The translations under genes and the position numbers were made by a program. Under the pieces are notes generated by a model. It did no database searches and was not told the origin of the DNA. It was given only the letters and a program-made list of their open reading frames with translations. Below, in pieces: positions 1 through 7,155 of a stretch of DNA of 41,910 nt. The stretch comes from Cytobacillus firmus (GTDB lineage Bacteria; Bacillota; Bacilli; Bacillales; Cytobacillaceae): the NCBI RefSeq assembly GCF_023715565.1, contig NZ_JAMBOJ010000043.1, positions 1 through 41,910 on the forward strand. The letters run 5' to 3'. Each line of letters opens with the position of its first letter. The first letter of the stretch is position 1.

Positions 1-2
1 AT

Positions 3-437
3 GTTACACCGGTAGACCGCTTCGTTGCTGCCAATAAAAAGTGGAGTGTTCCTGCAGGAGTAGAAAAATTAAGGACATTCTATACCAAGTTAGCAAATAA
101 ATCAGATTTTGTTGAAGGGATTCGAAACAGTAAAGGGTTTCAGGCCTTTAAAAACCGTTCTAAACCACGCCAGCTAGAGATTGGCGGTAACCCTATTCTA
201 CCCTTAAATGTTGGCCAACTGGCTCTCCTACTAGCCTCTGGAGCCGTTAATGGAGAAATTGGAGAGGGAGATAATTATCACCTTGTACAGGGGCTAGAGC
301 TTGTGAAAAAAATTCCGAATGAGGAAAAGAAAGTGCACGATAATGGCAGTGTAACGACGATTACAAAAATTCGTACGCGACGTGAAGTCAGCGTTAAGGT
401 AATCACGCCTCAGGGGAAAATTTTGAAGCTCGTTTAG
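3..437 (+). CDS. Hypothetical protein, C-terminal part (5' end outside window)
   Basis: An open frame enters from the left edge in frame 3 and stops at TAG 435-437, giving about 144 residues of the C-terminal part of a larger protein. The readable part is a mixed alpha/beta, basic sequence with a hydrophobic helix (LPLNVGQLALLLASGAVNGE) and a C-terminus rich in K/R/V. I recognise no catalytic motif and do not assign a function. It lies 69 bases upstream of the next small gene on the same strand, so the two may be co-transcribed. That it is a real gene is supported by the uninterrupted frame and ordinary composition; its identity is unknown. Confidence 0.6.
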   Translation, partial: VTPVDRFVAANKKWSVPAGVEKLRTFYTKLANKSDFVEGIRNSKGFQAFKNRSKPRQLEIGGNPILPLNVGQLALLLASGAVNGEIGEGDNYHLVQGLELVKKIPNEEKKVHDNGSVTTITKIRTRREVSVKVITPQGKILKLV

Positions 438-506
438 AGACACTGAACCAAAAACCTTCTGAAAGACTGAACCTAAAGATCAACCTTTTTTTTGGGAGGA
501 AAGAAT

Positions 507-707
507 ATGGATACCCATAACGAAATAGTATTCATGGAAGAGCAAATGAAGAAGCTCGTAGCAAAGGATGCACTACTAAAATTAGTGTATAAAGATATGA
601 CAATCAATAGGAATCATTCATGTGAAGATGCATTAAAAATCATATTTAATGGCTATGTACTTGATGATCCGATCATGGAGGAAGAATATCGTAAAGCCTC
701 CAAGTAA
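507..707 (+). CDS. Small hypothetical protein (66 aa)
   Basis: A charged, probably helical 66-residue protein beginning MDTHNEIVFMEEQMKKLV. The ATG at 507 is chosen over the in-frame TTG at 494 because GGGAGGA lies just upstream of 507 at normal spacing and covers the TTG position. There are no cysteine motifs, signal peptide or membrane segment. It is followed after 27 bases by another small gene on the same strand with its own AGGGGGAAAAAG ribosome binding site. Function unknown. Confidence 0.6.
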   Translation: MDTHNEIVFMEEQMKKLVAKDALLKLVYKDMTINRNHSCEDALKIIFNGYVLDDPIMEEEYRKASK

Positions 708-734
708 GTAATCTTTAAATTAGGGGGAAAAAGT

Positions 735-1106
735 ATGTTAAAAAATAGTGCTAACCAATTACCTTCTAACACAGAAAAAGTTGTAAAAGAATTAATAGAT
801 ATTTACTGGTCAGATATCTATAACTCTCAAGTGATTGAGGAAACTATTGAGGCCGCTGCCAACTTACCTATACCCCAAACCATACAGAAATTTATAAACT
901 CTATGGATAGTATAGTTAAGTCAGAAATTAAGGTATCTCCTTTGTACGTTATTGAACCATATGGAGATGCATTGGAAAAATTAAACCCTGGTTATTATTC
1001 TGAAAAACGTAGAGTTTTTTATCAAGAGGATGGACTCTATCATCTAAATACAGGAATAAAGGCAAGGTTCTTTTGTTGGAACCTTGCTTTTTTATTACAG
1101 GGATAA
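735..1106 (+). CDS. Hypothetical protein (123 aa), 3' end runs through a terminator hairpin
   Basis: The start ATG at 735 has a good AGGGGGAAAAAG ribosome binding site. The first ~105 residues look like an ordinary soluble helical protein (ELIDIYWSDIYNS; AAANLPIPQTIQKFI). The last 15 residues (KARFFCWNLAFLLQG) are encoded by a Rho-independent terminator stem-loop and its T-run at 1062-1093, so either the tail is simply read through the hairpin or the frame's natural stop has been lost. The methyltransferase gene begins 21 bases after the stop. I do not recognise the family. Confidence 0.55.
   Translation: MLKNSANQLPSNTEKVVKELIDIYWSDIYNSQVIEETIEAAANLPIPQTIQKFINSMDSIVKSEIKVSPLYVIEPYGDALEKLNPGYYSEKRRVFYQEDGLYHLNTGIKARFFCWNLAFLLQG
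1062..1093 (+). terminator. Rho-independent terminator/attenuator inside the end of the upstream gene
   Basis: Perfect 9-bp stem GCAAGGTTC (1062-1070) / GAACCTTGC (1079-1087) with an 8-nt loop, followed directly by TTTTTT. It precedes the methyltransferase gene and could attenuate transcription into it. Confidence 0.75.
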
Positions 1107-1127
1107 TTTAAACTGGAGGGATAACAA

Positions 1128-2546
1128 ATGAATTTAAAGTTAAAGAAAGTATATACCGTATCAAAAAAAGGGAAGCCAGAGAAACCTCGACTTTTCCTTC
1201 AACATCTTGTATGTGAAGCTGCCGGTTTTAAGGTGAAAGGTGAAGTGTATATTAAAATAAATGGGTTAACTGAAGAGGTAGTATTGCAAAATTTTCCGTT
1301 TGAAGATGGAGAAGATGTTCATACTGTTCATGTGGCCTGTAGAAAGAGCAAGATAAGCGGAAAAGAACGGCCTCTAGTTGATACTGCCGGAGATAAATAT
1401 TGTTCTTTTCTTGATATTAATCAAAAAATAGAAGTTAATGTTTATAAACAAGGCAATAAAGGACAGGTAATTATACGTCCCCTTGAATATAAGTTATTTG
1501 AAAACAGCACAATACCAACTCCGAGAAACGAGCGGATCAAATTATTATCTATATGTGCTGGAGCAGGTGTGGGAACTAGCGTTTTGGAAGATACAGGTTA
1601 CTTTACCCCTGTTCAAGAAATAGAATTAGAGGATGATTCGGCTGAAGTATTACTTCATAATTTTCCTAATTCGACGGTTTTCTGTGGTGATCTTCGTGAT
1701 TGTCAAGATATAGCAGAAGTTGATATGGCATTCATTACAGCGCCATGCAGCGAACATAGTAGTTTAGGCTTCCAAGAGGGTAATGTAATGAATGATTTAG
1801 TCCTTGCAACTGCAAAGATCATTCAATCCTCAAAAGCTGAAGTTTTATTCTTTGAAAATGTTCCTCAATACTATAAAAGTAATGCCTGGGAATCGCTAAA
1901 AAACCTATTAAAGGATGATTATCCATTCTGGGGTCAAAAAGAACTGGAAGCATGGGATTTTGGATCCCTTGCCACAAGGAAAAGGACGTATGCTGTAGCA
2001 TTTAAAGATGAAAAGAGATTCCTGTCATTTGACTTCCCAGCTGCTCCTAAACTCAGAAGGAAAAAATTAAAAGATTTTCTTGACCGCTCAAGTGTGCAGC
2101 ATGAATGGAAGAGTGTAAGAAAATTTATGGATTCTTTTAACAGTCGTGAAGCCTGGAAGGATAGAAGCTTGGATCTAACTTTTGTTGGTAAGGATGCAGA
2201 AAAGATACAATGCATTCCGAAACGGTATACAAGTCAGTGTGCTTCAAATAGTCATGTTTTAAGTGACGATGGTGAGAATTTTCGCTTTCTTTCAATTGAG
2301 GAAATAAAGAGAATAATGGGGATTCCGGACCATTTTAGTTTCACGGAAAATATACAAAAAATAAGAAAGTATGAAATGCTGGGACAAAGTGTTGATGGAC
2401 GGATCATCAAGGCTATTGCGAATCGGCTAGCATATACATTTATGAAAGTTAAAACTAAAGCTGCAACTACTACTGAAACATTGAAAAAGAATGTTCAGAG
2501 CTACAATGTTAACAATTGTGGTCAGCTTGAACTATTGCTCTCCTAG
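1128..2546 (+). CDS. DNA (cytosine-5-)-methyltransferase, orphan plasmid/phage type
   Basis: A 472-residue protein predicted to methylate cytosine C5 in DNA using SAM. From about residue 139 the C5-MTase motifs appear in order: motif I LLSICAGAGVGTSVLEDTG (SAM binding), motif IV around the catalytic Cys as TAPCSEHSS (C207, where most members have PCQ), motif VI FFENVP (243-245), motif VIII TRKRTYAVA, and motifs IX/X near the C-terminus (SIEEIKRIMGIPDHF ... YEMLGQSVDGRIIKAIANRLA). Residues 1-125 form an extra N-terminal domain that I do not recognise. No restriction endonuclease gene is adjacent, so it is probably a solitary enzyme that modifies the plasmid or host DNA. The start ATG at 1128 has an ACTGGAGGG ribosome binding site. 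The PCS variant of motif IV is unusual, but the rest of the set is convincing. Confidence 0.85.
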   Translation: MNLKLKKVYTVSKKGKPEKPRLFLQHLVCEAAGFKVKGEVYIKINGLTEEVVLQNFPFEDGEDVHTVHVACRKSKISGKERPLVDTAGDKYCSFLDINQKIEVNVYKQGNKGQVIIRPLEYKLFENSTIPTPRNERIKLLSICAGAGVGTSVLEDTGYFTPVQEIELEDDSAEVLLHNFPNSTVFCGDLRDCQDIAEVDMAFITAPCSEHSSLGFQEGNVMNDLVLATAKIIQSSKAEVLFFENVPQYYKSNAWESLKNLLKDDYPFWGQKELEAWDFGSLATRKRTYAVAFKDEKRFLSFDFPAAPKLRRKKLKDFLDRSSVQHEWKSVRKFMDSFNSREAWKDRSLDLTFVGKDAEKIQCIPKRYTSQCASNSHVLSDDGENFRFLSIEEIKRIMGIPDHFSFTENIQKIRKYEMLGQSVDGRIIKAIANRLAYTFMKVKTKAATTTETLKKNVQSYNVNNCGQLELLLS

Positions 2547-2563
2547 TTTAGGAGGGCTTTTTT
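2537..2563 (+). terminator. Terminator of the methyltransferase gene
   Basis: GCTCTCCTA (2537-2545) pairs with TAGGAGGGC (2549-2557, one wobble) and is followed by TTTTTT. The stop codon of the methyltransferase lies inside the stem. Confidence 0.8.
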
Positions 2564-2779
2564 CATAAAATATTTTATAACATTACTGCGCTTGCCAAAG
2601 GTGTTTCTGTACCACAATATAAATAAAATTCATGGGAAACGTAGTGTAAGTTAGCAATATGCAAATACTTAAACCAAACAGGTCCTTATATTCAAGAGTA
2701 CTGCTAATCAAGCGGTTTTTTCTTCTTTAACTAAAGGACATGAACACCTATACAGTATAGAGGCTAGACATGATAAAAG

Positions 2780-2809
2780 TTTAGGTTTAATCAAACACCT
2801 AAATTTAGG
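2780..2809. promoter_or_regulatory. Palindromic TTTAGG cluster in a 337-bp gene-free stretch
   Basis: Between the methyltransferase terminator and the next gene (2564-2900) I see no coding region. The only clear structure is TTTAGGT (2780-2786) inverted as ACCTAAA (2797-2803), which overlaps a perfect 12-bp palindrome CCTAAATTTAGG (2798-2809). It lies about 90 bp upstream of the gene at 2901 and could be an operator. No factor can be named. Confidence 0.35.
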
Positions 2810-2900
2810 CTTACTTAATAGGCGTATAACCAATGCCAGAATCTCCATTATACATACAATATCGGAGTTATGATATTTAACTAATTAAGGAGGCCTATAA

Positions 2901-3863
2901 TTGAATATCAATTATATTAGTATGTTTAAAAACCACAGATACGGCCCATATAGGTGTGCACTAGCTGCTAATCCACCAAAATTAGGTGACCGAAGTTTTA
3001 TTCCTTCGTTACACGAGCCCTTTGAATTACGTTATCATCGTGATGACTCTCCATCAATTCAAGGAACAATATCGGATGGTGTTTTTAAAGGTGGATACAA
3101 TCCGTATTTAGGAGGGAGATGGACTAGAGGCTCTATTTATAATTTACTTCCTACAACTTTAATTCCTACATGGAATCAAGGTACAGTTATAGAAAATCAA
3201 ACTGGCTATTATCAATACCCATATTCTTATTACAGACCTGAGAGCATTTATTTCTCAAATAGACAGATCGATTTAGGGGCTAACTGGACTGAACACGAAG
3301 GAGAATGGACAGGAGTTTGGAAAAGGCGAGGGAATAGCGATATTTTTGATGCAAGGTGGACGCATCCCGTAGAATCCCCTGTTACTGCTGTTTTAACAAT
3401 TAAGGCAGCTGGTAACTCTGTTCGTATTGAACGTAAAGATACTGATGGAACTACAATGTGCACATATCAAGGTACTATTTCCGAGGACGGTGTAACAGTC
3501 AAAGGAACTTACACATGTAACACAATACCAGGTCAAACTAGAACTTGGAATGCTACTATTCAAAAAGTAGAACCAATTCCATTTGATCAAAGGTTCCTCG
3601 ATATATTTAGGATTAAAGGCATAGTTTATCCAGATAGAAATCACATTCATATTGAAGGATTTTTATTCGGTGTAAATGTAGTAGATGAAACATATACACT
3701 CCAAGATAGAGAGCTAGTATATGAGAGATCAGAAGGTGGAACAAAGGCTAAATTAGTAGTCGGTTTAAAACCAAGTGGGAAAACAATATATGCACGAGGT
3801 GAAATAAAGGTTGGCGGAAGAATTGTTTCAAGGTTCGGTCCTACAACCATAGCCTCATGGTAA
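2901..3863 (+). CDS. Hypothetical protein (320 aa), beta-rich
   Basis: The start is TTG at 2901, with AAGGAGG seven bases upstream. There is no signal peptide or membrane helix. Residues about 125-225 are rich in short beta strands with Trp/Gly/Thr (TEHEGEWTGVWKRRGNSDIF; VTAVLTIKAAGNSVRIERKD; MCTYQGTISEDGVTVKGTY), a pattern like a lipocalin or META-type small barrel, and the C-terminal 90 residues are again beta-strand-like. The N-terminal 100 residues are Tyr/Pro/Gly rich. I cannot name the family. It is a single-gene unit between a possible operator and a clear terminator. Function unknown. Confidence 0.6.
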   Translation: MNINYISMFKNHRYGPYRCALAANPPKLGDRSFIPSLHEPFELRYHRDDSPSIQGTISDGVFKGGYNPYLGGRWTRGSIYNLLPTTLIPTWNQGTVIENQTGYYQYPYSYYRPESIYFSNRQIDLGANWTEHEGEWTGVWKRRGNSDIFDARWTHPVESPVTAVLTIKAAGNSVRIERKDTDGTTMCTYQGTISEDGVTVKGTYTCNTIPGQTRTWNATIQKVEPIPFDQRFLDIFRIKGIVYPDRNHIHIEGFLFGVNVVDETYTLQDRELVYERSEGGTKAKLVVGLKPSGKTIYARGEIKVGGRIVSRFGPTTIASW

Positions 3864-3870
3864 AACAAAG

Positions 3871-3897
3871 ACTCGCCAAATTAGAGGCGAGTTTTGC
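3871..3897 (+). terminator. Rho-independent terminator
   Basis: ACTCGCC (3871-3877) pairs with GGCGAGT (3886-3892), followed by TTT and a second short T-run; it lies directly after the stop at 3863. Confidence 0.7.
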
Positions 3898-3982
3898 TTT
3901 GCAAGACCATACCATGTCAAACAAATTAATATGTAGGCTTACTTTAACAACCTTAATTTGTAAGCTTTATCAATGAAAGGAA

Positions 3983-4384
3983 TTATTTCCTCCAAATTTT
4001 CAACCATTCTAATCGTATATAAGCCTCCCCAGGAGTAAGCTTTGTACCATCTGTATCTTGGTATTTCCTCTGCAATAATTCATCAATCTCGTGCTGCATA
4101 GAGATTGCAGATTGGGTATGAAGCTTTTTACCCAGGTGTAGAACCAGACATACATGTCTTGCAGCGGTTAAAGACAAAAATTTAAAGGAGCCTTTTTTAC
4201 TAATATAACCTATACAATCCGTTCGTTCGCCTTGCTTATAGCGATCATGATAATCCTCAACTTCCTCCCTATATGTACTTTTATTATATAGATATTCATC
4301 AACTTCTCTTGCTAACTCTCTTGCTTTAGTAGTCTTAAAGAGATCGAAAAAATAATCTTTTGTTTTCAAAACATCATCCCCCAT
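3983..4384 (-). CDS. Hypothetical protein (133 aa)
   Basis: A charged, helical, soluble protein (MGDDVLKTKDYFFDLFKTT ... DELLQRKYQDTD ... LEWLKIWRK). Two starts are possible. ATG at 4384 has only a weak upstream TAGG; the TTG five codons later sits six bases behind GGGGGA. The middle region (YISKKGSFKFLSLTAARHV) is the only hydrophobic stretch. No family is recognised. It is a lone gene on the minus strand, convergent with the beta-rich gene at 2901-3863 and divergent from the RsfA-like gene. Confidence 0.55.
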   Translation of the reverse strand: MGDDVLKTKDYFFDLFKTTKARELAREVDEYLYNKSTYREEVEDYHDRYKQGERTDCIGYISKKGSFKFLSLTAARHVCLVLHLGKKLHTQSAISMQHEIDELLQRKYQDTDGTKLTPGEAYIRLEWLKIWRK

Positions 4385-4544
4385 AACCTATTACGTATAT
4401 TCTTAATTATACATATGGAACCAGCCTATCGTTTAAATTTTTAACCTAATAGGTTTTTAACTTTAAATACCGCTTTATAGCCTTCTACATTTGTAAATCC
4501 ATTCATATTTATAATTATATAAAAATTATTGGGAGGGAAGGGCC

Positions 4545-5078
4545 ATGACTAAAACAAGACAAGATGCTTGGACCGGGGAAGAGGATGAGCTATTAGCAAA
4601 TGTAGTACTTTCTAATATTCGAACCGGGGGAACACAATTAAAGGCATTTGAAGAGGTAGGTAAACAACTATCAAGAACCGCTTCTGCCTGTGGCTTTAGG
4701 TGGAATGCTTGTGTTAGAAGGCAGTATAAAGAGGAGATTTTACAAGCAAAAACCCAACGAAAAGAGCTAGCTCCAACCCAGGCAGAAAATAATACAAAGA
4801 CAATAGGACAGTTTGTTAGTAAGGAGCAATCACCATCTGGAGATATTAAAGAGCTTCAAATACTTCTCAATAATATTGAACTATTGTATAAGAAAGCTTT
4901 TGAAGAAGTGGAACCACATAACCAAGTTGATAATCTAAAAAAACAAGTTTTATTTTTGAAAGAGGAAAACCAAAAACTATCAGCAGAGAAAGACAAAATC
5001 GAAAAAGAATATAACAAGCTAAAAGAAATAATAGAATCTTCTACTAGGTTACTTACCTCGGGAGTCCGCCTTAAATAG
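4545..5078 (+). CDS. RsfA-family transcriptional regulator (Myb/SANT-like, prespore type)
   Basis: 177 residues. The N-terminal ~65 residues closely follow the RsfA/YlbO family: [17 protein letters not shown], then [18 protein letters not shown] and [16 protein letters not shown], a SANT/Myb-like helix-turn-helix spaced by tryptophans. Residues ~95-165 form a charged coiled coil ([20 protein letters not shown]), also typical of the family. In Bacillus subtilis RsfA is a sigma-F-dependent regulator that modulates forespore gene expression, so this copy may act on sporulation-stage genes. The plasmid location is the unusual part. The start ATG at 4545 has GGGAGGGAAGG upstream. Confidence 0.85.
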   Translation: MTKTRQDAWTGEEDELLANVVLSNIRTGGTQLKAFEEVGKQLSRTASACGFRWNACVRRQYKEEILQAKTQRKELAPTQAENNTKTIGQFVSKEQSPSGDIKELQILLNNIELLYKKAFEEVEPHNQVDNLKKQVLFLKEENQKLSAEKDKIEKEYNKLKEIIESSTRLLTSGVRLK

Positions 5079-5163
5079 AAACTTAACAATATCTTCCCTA
5101 GGTGTTGAATATTTCCACTAGTCATGTTTTAATTTAGGTACAACAACTGGATAACCAAAAGGG

Positions 5164-5218
5164 AAGCCCCCTATCAAACAAGCCGAAATACCTTCGGTTT
5201 CTTTGTAGGGGGCTTTTT
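5164..5218 (+). terminator. Strong terminator after the RsfA-like gene
   Basis: AAGCCCCCTA (5164-5173) pairs perfectly with TAGGGGGCTT (5206-5215) and ends in TTTTT. A second inner stem (CCGAA/TTCGG) lies in the loop. Confidence 0.85.
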
Positions 5219-5361
5219 GTCGTCTATTCGACATTTATCTGGTTAAAAGGCCAAAGTATATTAGAATTACCTGTCTAGTTTTGTTATGATAGAAAATATA
5301 GCATCTATAGACATAATAGTGTTAATTCACTATAAAATGGCAAAAAAAACCCACCAGAGGC

Positions 5362-5407
5362 TTTCATTTAATCTCTTCCAGTTTGGCCGCTGAAAGATTA
5401 AATGAAA
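5362..5407. repeat. Inverted repeat upstream of rep
   Basis: A perfect 13-bp inverted repeat TTTCATTTAATCT (5362-5374) / AGATTAAATGAAA (5395-5407) with a 20-nt spacer. It lies in the gene-free stretch 5219-5529, about 125 bp before the Rep start. It could be a binding site for Rep autoregulation or a hairpin in the rep leader. There is no T-run, so it is not a standard terminator. Confidence 0.6.
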
Positions 5408-5529
5408 TTCAATAGGCGGGATTTCTGATACTTGATAATTTAATTCATATTTTAACAGTTTGAATTACTTATTTCAAGAAGGAATCTCCGTTCAGAGCCT
5501 TAAGGGTAAATGATTTGGAGGTTTTAATT

Positions 5530-6531
5530 TTGAAAGATGCTCGTCCTAATCTAAAGGGTGAAAATTATCCCCTTATCTATTACCGTCCTGTCAAAGAAGA
5601 TCTTAAAATAGAAAAGTCCAGGTGGTTAATAGACAAAACAGGTCAATTTAAAGAATTCTTTTATCATGACCCTGTAGTTAATAAAATCCTTTTTAATGAA
5701 GAGAAGGTTAAAGAATTTAGCTTAGATGGTTATGGTCAAAACATTGAATTCGAAGATCGGAATTTTACAATCATACATAACTACCTTATTCATTTTTGGC
5801 AGCACTTTCTTAAAGCTGATGGTTTAGCACTGTTTATCACACTTAAAAGCTATTGTATTGAGAAAGACTATTGCTGGCCAGCATTAAAGACTCTGCAGCT
5901 TCAGTGTTCTTTTGGTTCTGTAAACACTGTTAAAAGCAGGTTAAGTCTTTTAGAAAGATATGGATTTGTATTCAGATTTAACTGCATGTCTACAGATGAG
6001 AAGAAAAAAAATATGGATGAAACTCCAATTTATAAAGTGAGAAGACGGGTGCCATTTCTTCCGATGGAATTGTATGAAGAGCTTCCGGAGGAACTAAAGA
6101 GAAGGCATGATGACTTTATGGAAAAGTATATGTCTGTTTATAGCCCAGACAACCTTGGAAAAGTCGTTAATTATGAAGGGATTTATGAGGACTTTATTGA
6201 ACAGGGAGAAACGTTCCATAAGCCGGTAAAAAAGAGAAATGCCGCGGCACAAAAACATAAACTAGATATCAAAGAATCAATGACAACTGATGACTTGAAT
6301 CTTACAAAGCAGGTATTGGAATACATACAAGCTAAAATTTCGAAACCATCTTTCGATACCTGGTTTAAAGATTCTTTATTTAAAAACCGTGATTCCGTGA
6401 TTACACTCTATGCACAAAATAAATTTGCGGCTAGCTGGATTAATGATAGACATATAGATTTAATTACACAGGCGTTGAATGATTTAAATATTAATTTCTT
6501 AGATATCAAAATTATTTCTATTGAAGAGTAG
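5530..6531 (+). CDS. rep: Plasmid replication initiator with C-terminal DnaA-domain-I-like module
   Basis: About 333 residues. Residues ~85-145 look like a winged helix (FLKADGLALFITLKSYC ... LKTLQLQCSFGSVNTVKSRL ... LLERYGFVFRF), as in Firmicute plasmid initiators. The C-terminal ~75 residues resemble DnaA domain I (VLEYIQAKISKPSFDTWFKD ... LYAQNKFAASWINDRHIDLI), the part of DnaA that binds DnaB helicase and other partners. This suggests an initiator that binds iterons through its N-terminal part and recruits the helicase through its tail. The iteron array and DnaA box lie just downstream. TTG at 5530 is chosen over TTG 5515 because GGAGG at 5517-5521 is correctly spaced for 5530 and overlaps 5515. 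The role is inferred from domains and position. Confidence 0.8.
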   Translation: MKDARPNLKGENYPLIYYRPVKEDLKIEKSRWLIDKTGQFKEFFYHDPVVNKILFNEEKVKEFSLDGYGQNIEFEDRNFTIIHNYLIHFWQHFLKADGLALFITLKSYCIEKDYCWPALKTLQLQCSFGSVNTVKSRLSLLERYGFVFRFNCMSTDEKKKNMDETPIYKVRRRVPFLPMELYEELPEELKRRHDDFMEKYMSVYSPDNLGKVVNYEGIYEDFIEQGETFHKPVKKRNAAAQKHKLDIKESMTTDDLNLTKQVLEYIQAKISKPSFDTWFKDSLFKNRDSVITLYAQNKFAASWINDRHIDLITQALNDLNINFLDIKIISIEE

Positions 6532-6556
6532 AGGGATCATTTCCTCTACTCTTTTT
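6524..6556 (+). terminator. Terminator of rep
   Basis: AAGAGTAGAGG (6524-6534) pairs perfectly with CCTCTACTCTT (6543-6553), followed by TTT. It overlaps the stop codon. Confidence 0.85.
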
Positions 6557-6607
6557 CTATATAAATATATATATTAAAGTCTTTTTAAAGATTTATATTA
6601 TTCGGCA

Positions 6608-6848
6608 TCATCTTATGATGGGGGGGTGGGTCAGGAAATGACGCCCGGAAAATCCGCCTATCATTTCTTGACGGGCTAGGGTGTCATCTCCTGACAGTCG
6701 GTTTTATTAACAAAATAAAGATTTCTTGTGGATAAGTCCGCTCGTCATTTCCTGATAGGCGTAGCCCGTCATTTCCTGACGGGTGGGGGTCATTTCATGA
6801 TGTGTCCGCCTGTCATCTTATGATGGGTAGGTGTAATTCCTTGATAGG
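6608..6848. other. Probable origin of replication (oriV) with nine iterons
   Basis: Nine copies of a degenerate iteron, roughly GTCATYTYNTGAYRGG, occur in 240 bp: 6608-6621, 6631-6642 (inverted), 6661-6675, 6683-6697, 6744-6759, 6768-6783, 6789-6804, 6812-6827 and 6834-6848. Spacing is irregular, with blocks on both sides of an AT-rich stretch (6700-6726) that carries a DnaA box. Iterons directly behind rep are the standard layout of theta-replicating plasmids. The repeats and the box are visible in the sequence; the origin function is inferred. Confidence 0.85.
6727..6735 (-). promoter_or_regulatory. DnaA box inside the origin
   Basis: TGTGGATAA, an exact match to the reverse complement of the consensus TTATCCACA. 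It lies between the two iteron blocks and next to an AT-rich stretch suitable for unwinding. Confidence 0.8.
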
Positions 6849-7011
6849 TAGTATTGTGGAATAATTTGAGATGAGTCACTTATCATTCTTGTCTAAATAG
6901 AAAACAAAGGATATAATACCAATATATTCATTTCATTTTTTCATTTTATGGCAATCCTATGAGGATTAGCGGGTATTTTTAATCATTAGCAGCCTTTGCG
7001 GTTGATGGATA

Positions 7012-7036
7012 AATAGCTTTTTTATTGCTATTTTTT
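7012..7036 (+). terminator. Terminator-like hairpin in the leader of the ArdC-like gene
   Basis: AATAGC (7012-7017) pairs with GCTATT (7027-7032) and continues into a T-run to 7036. Upstream, AATCCT/AGGATT (6953-6967) forms another small hairpin. In the 307-bp stretch 6849-7155 I see no gene; these hairpins could be the end of a small RNA or an attenuator for the gene at 7156. Confidence 0.45.
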
Positions 7037-7155
7037 CAGAAACTTCAAGGGCTTTTTTGTGTTTTCAAAGCAATTGAAGATGGTCGTATTCAAAGAGAAT
7101 GGGTTTCCTATTCTCTTTTTTATATATACACACTAAAAGATAGGGGCTGTTGTAC

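Noticed and set aside
6608..6848. CRISPR array
   Set aside because: The repeats are ~15 nt, degenerate, irregularly spaced and partly inverted; they fit iterons behind a rep gene.
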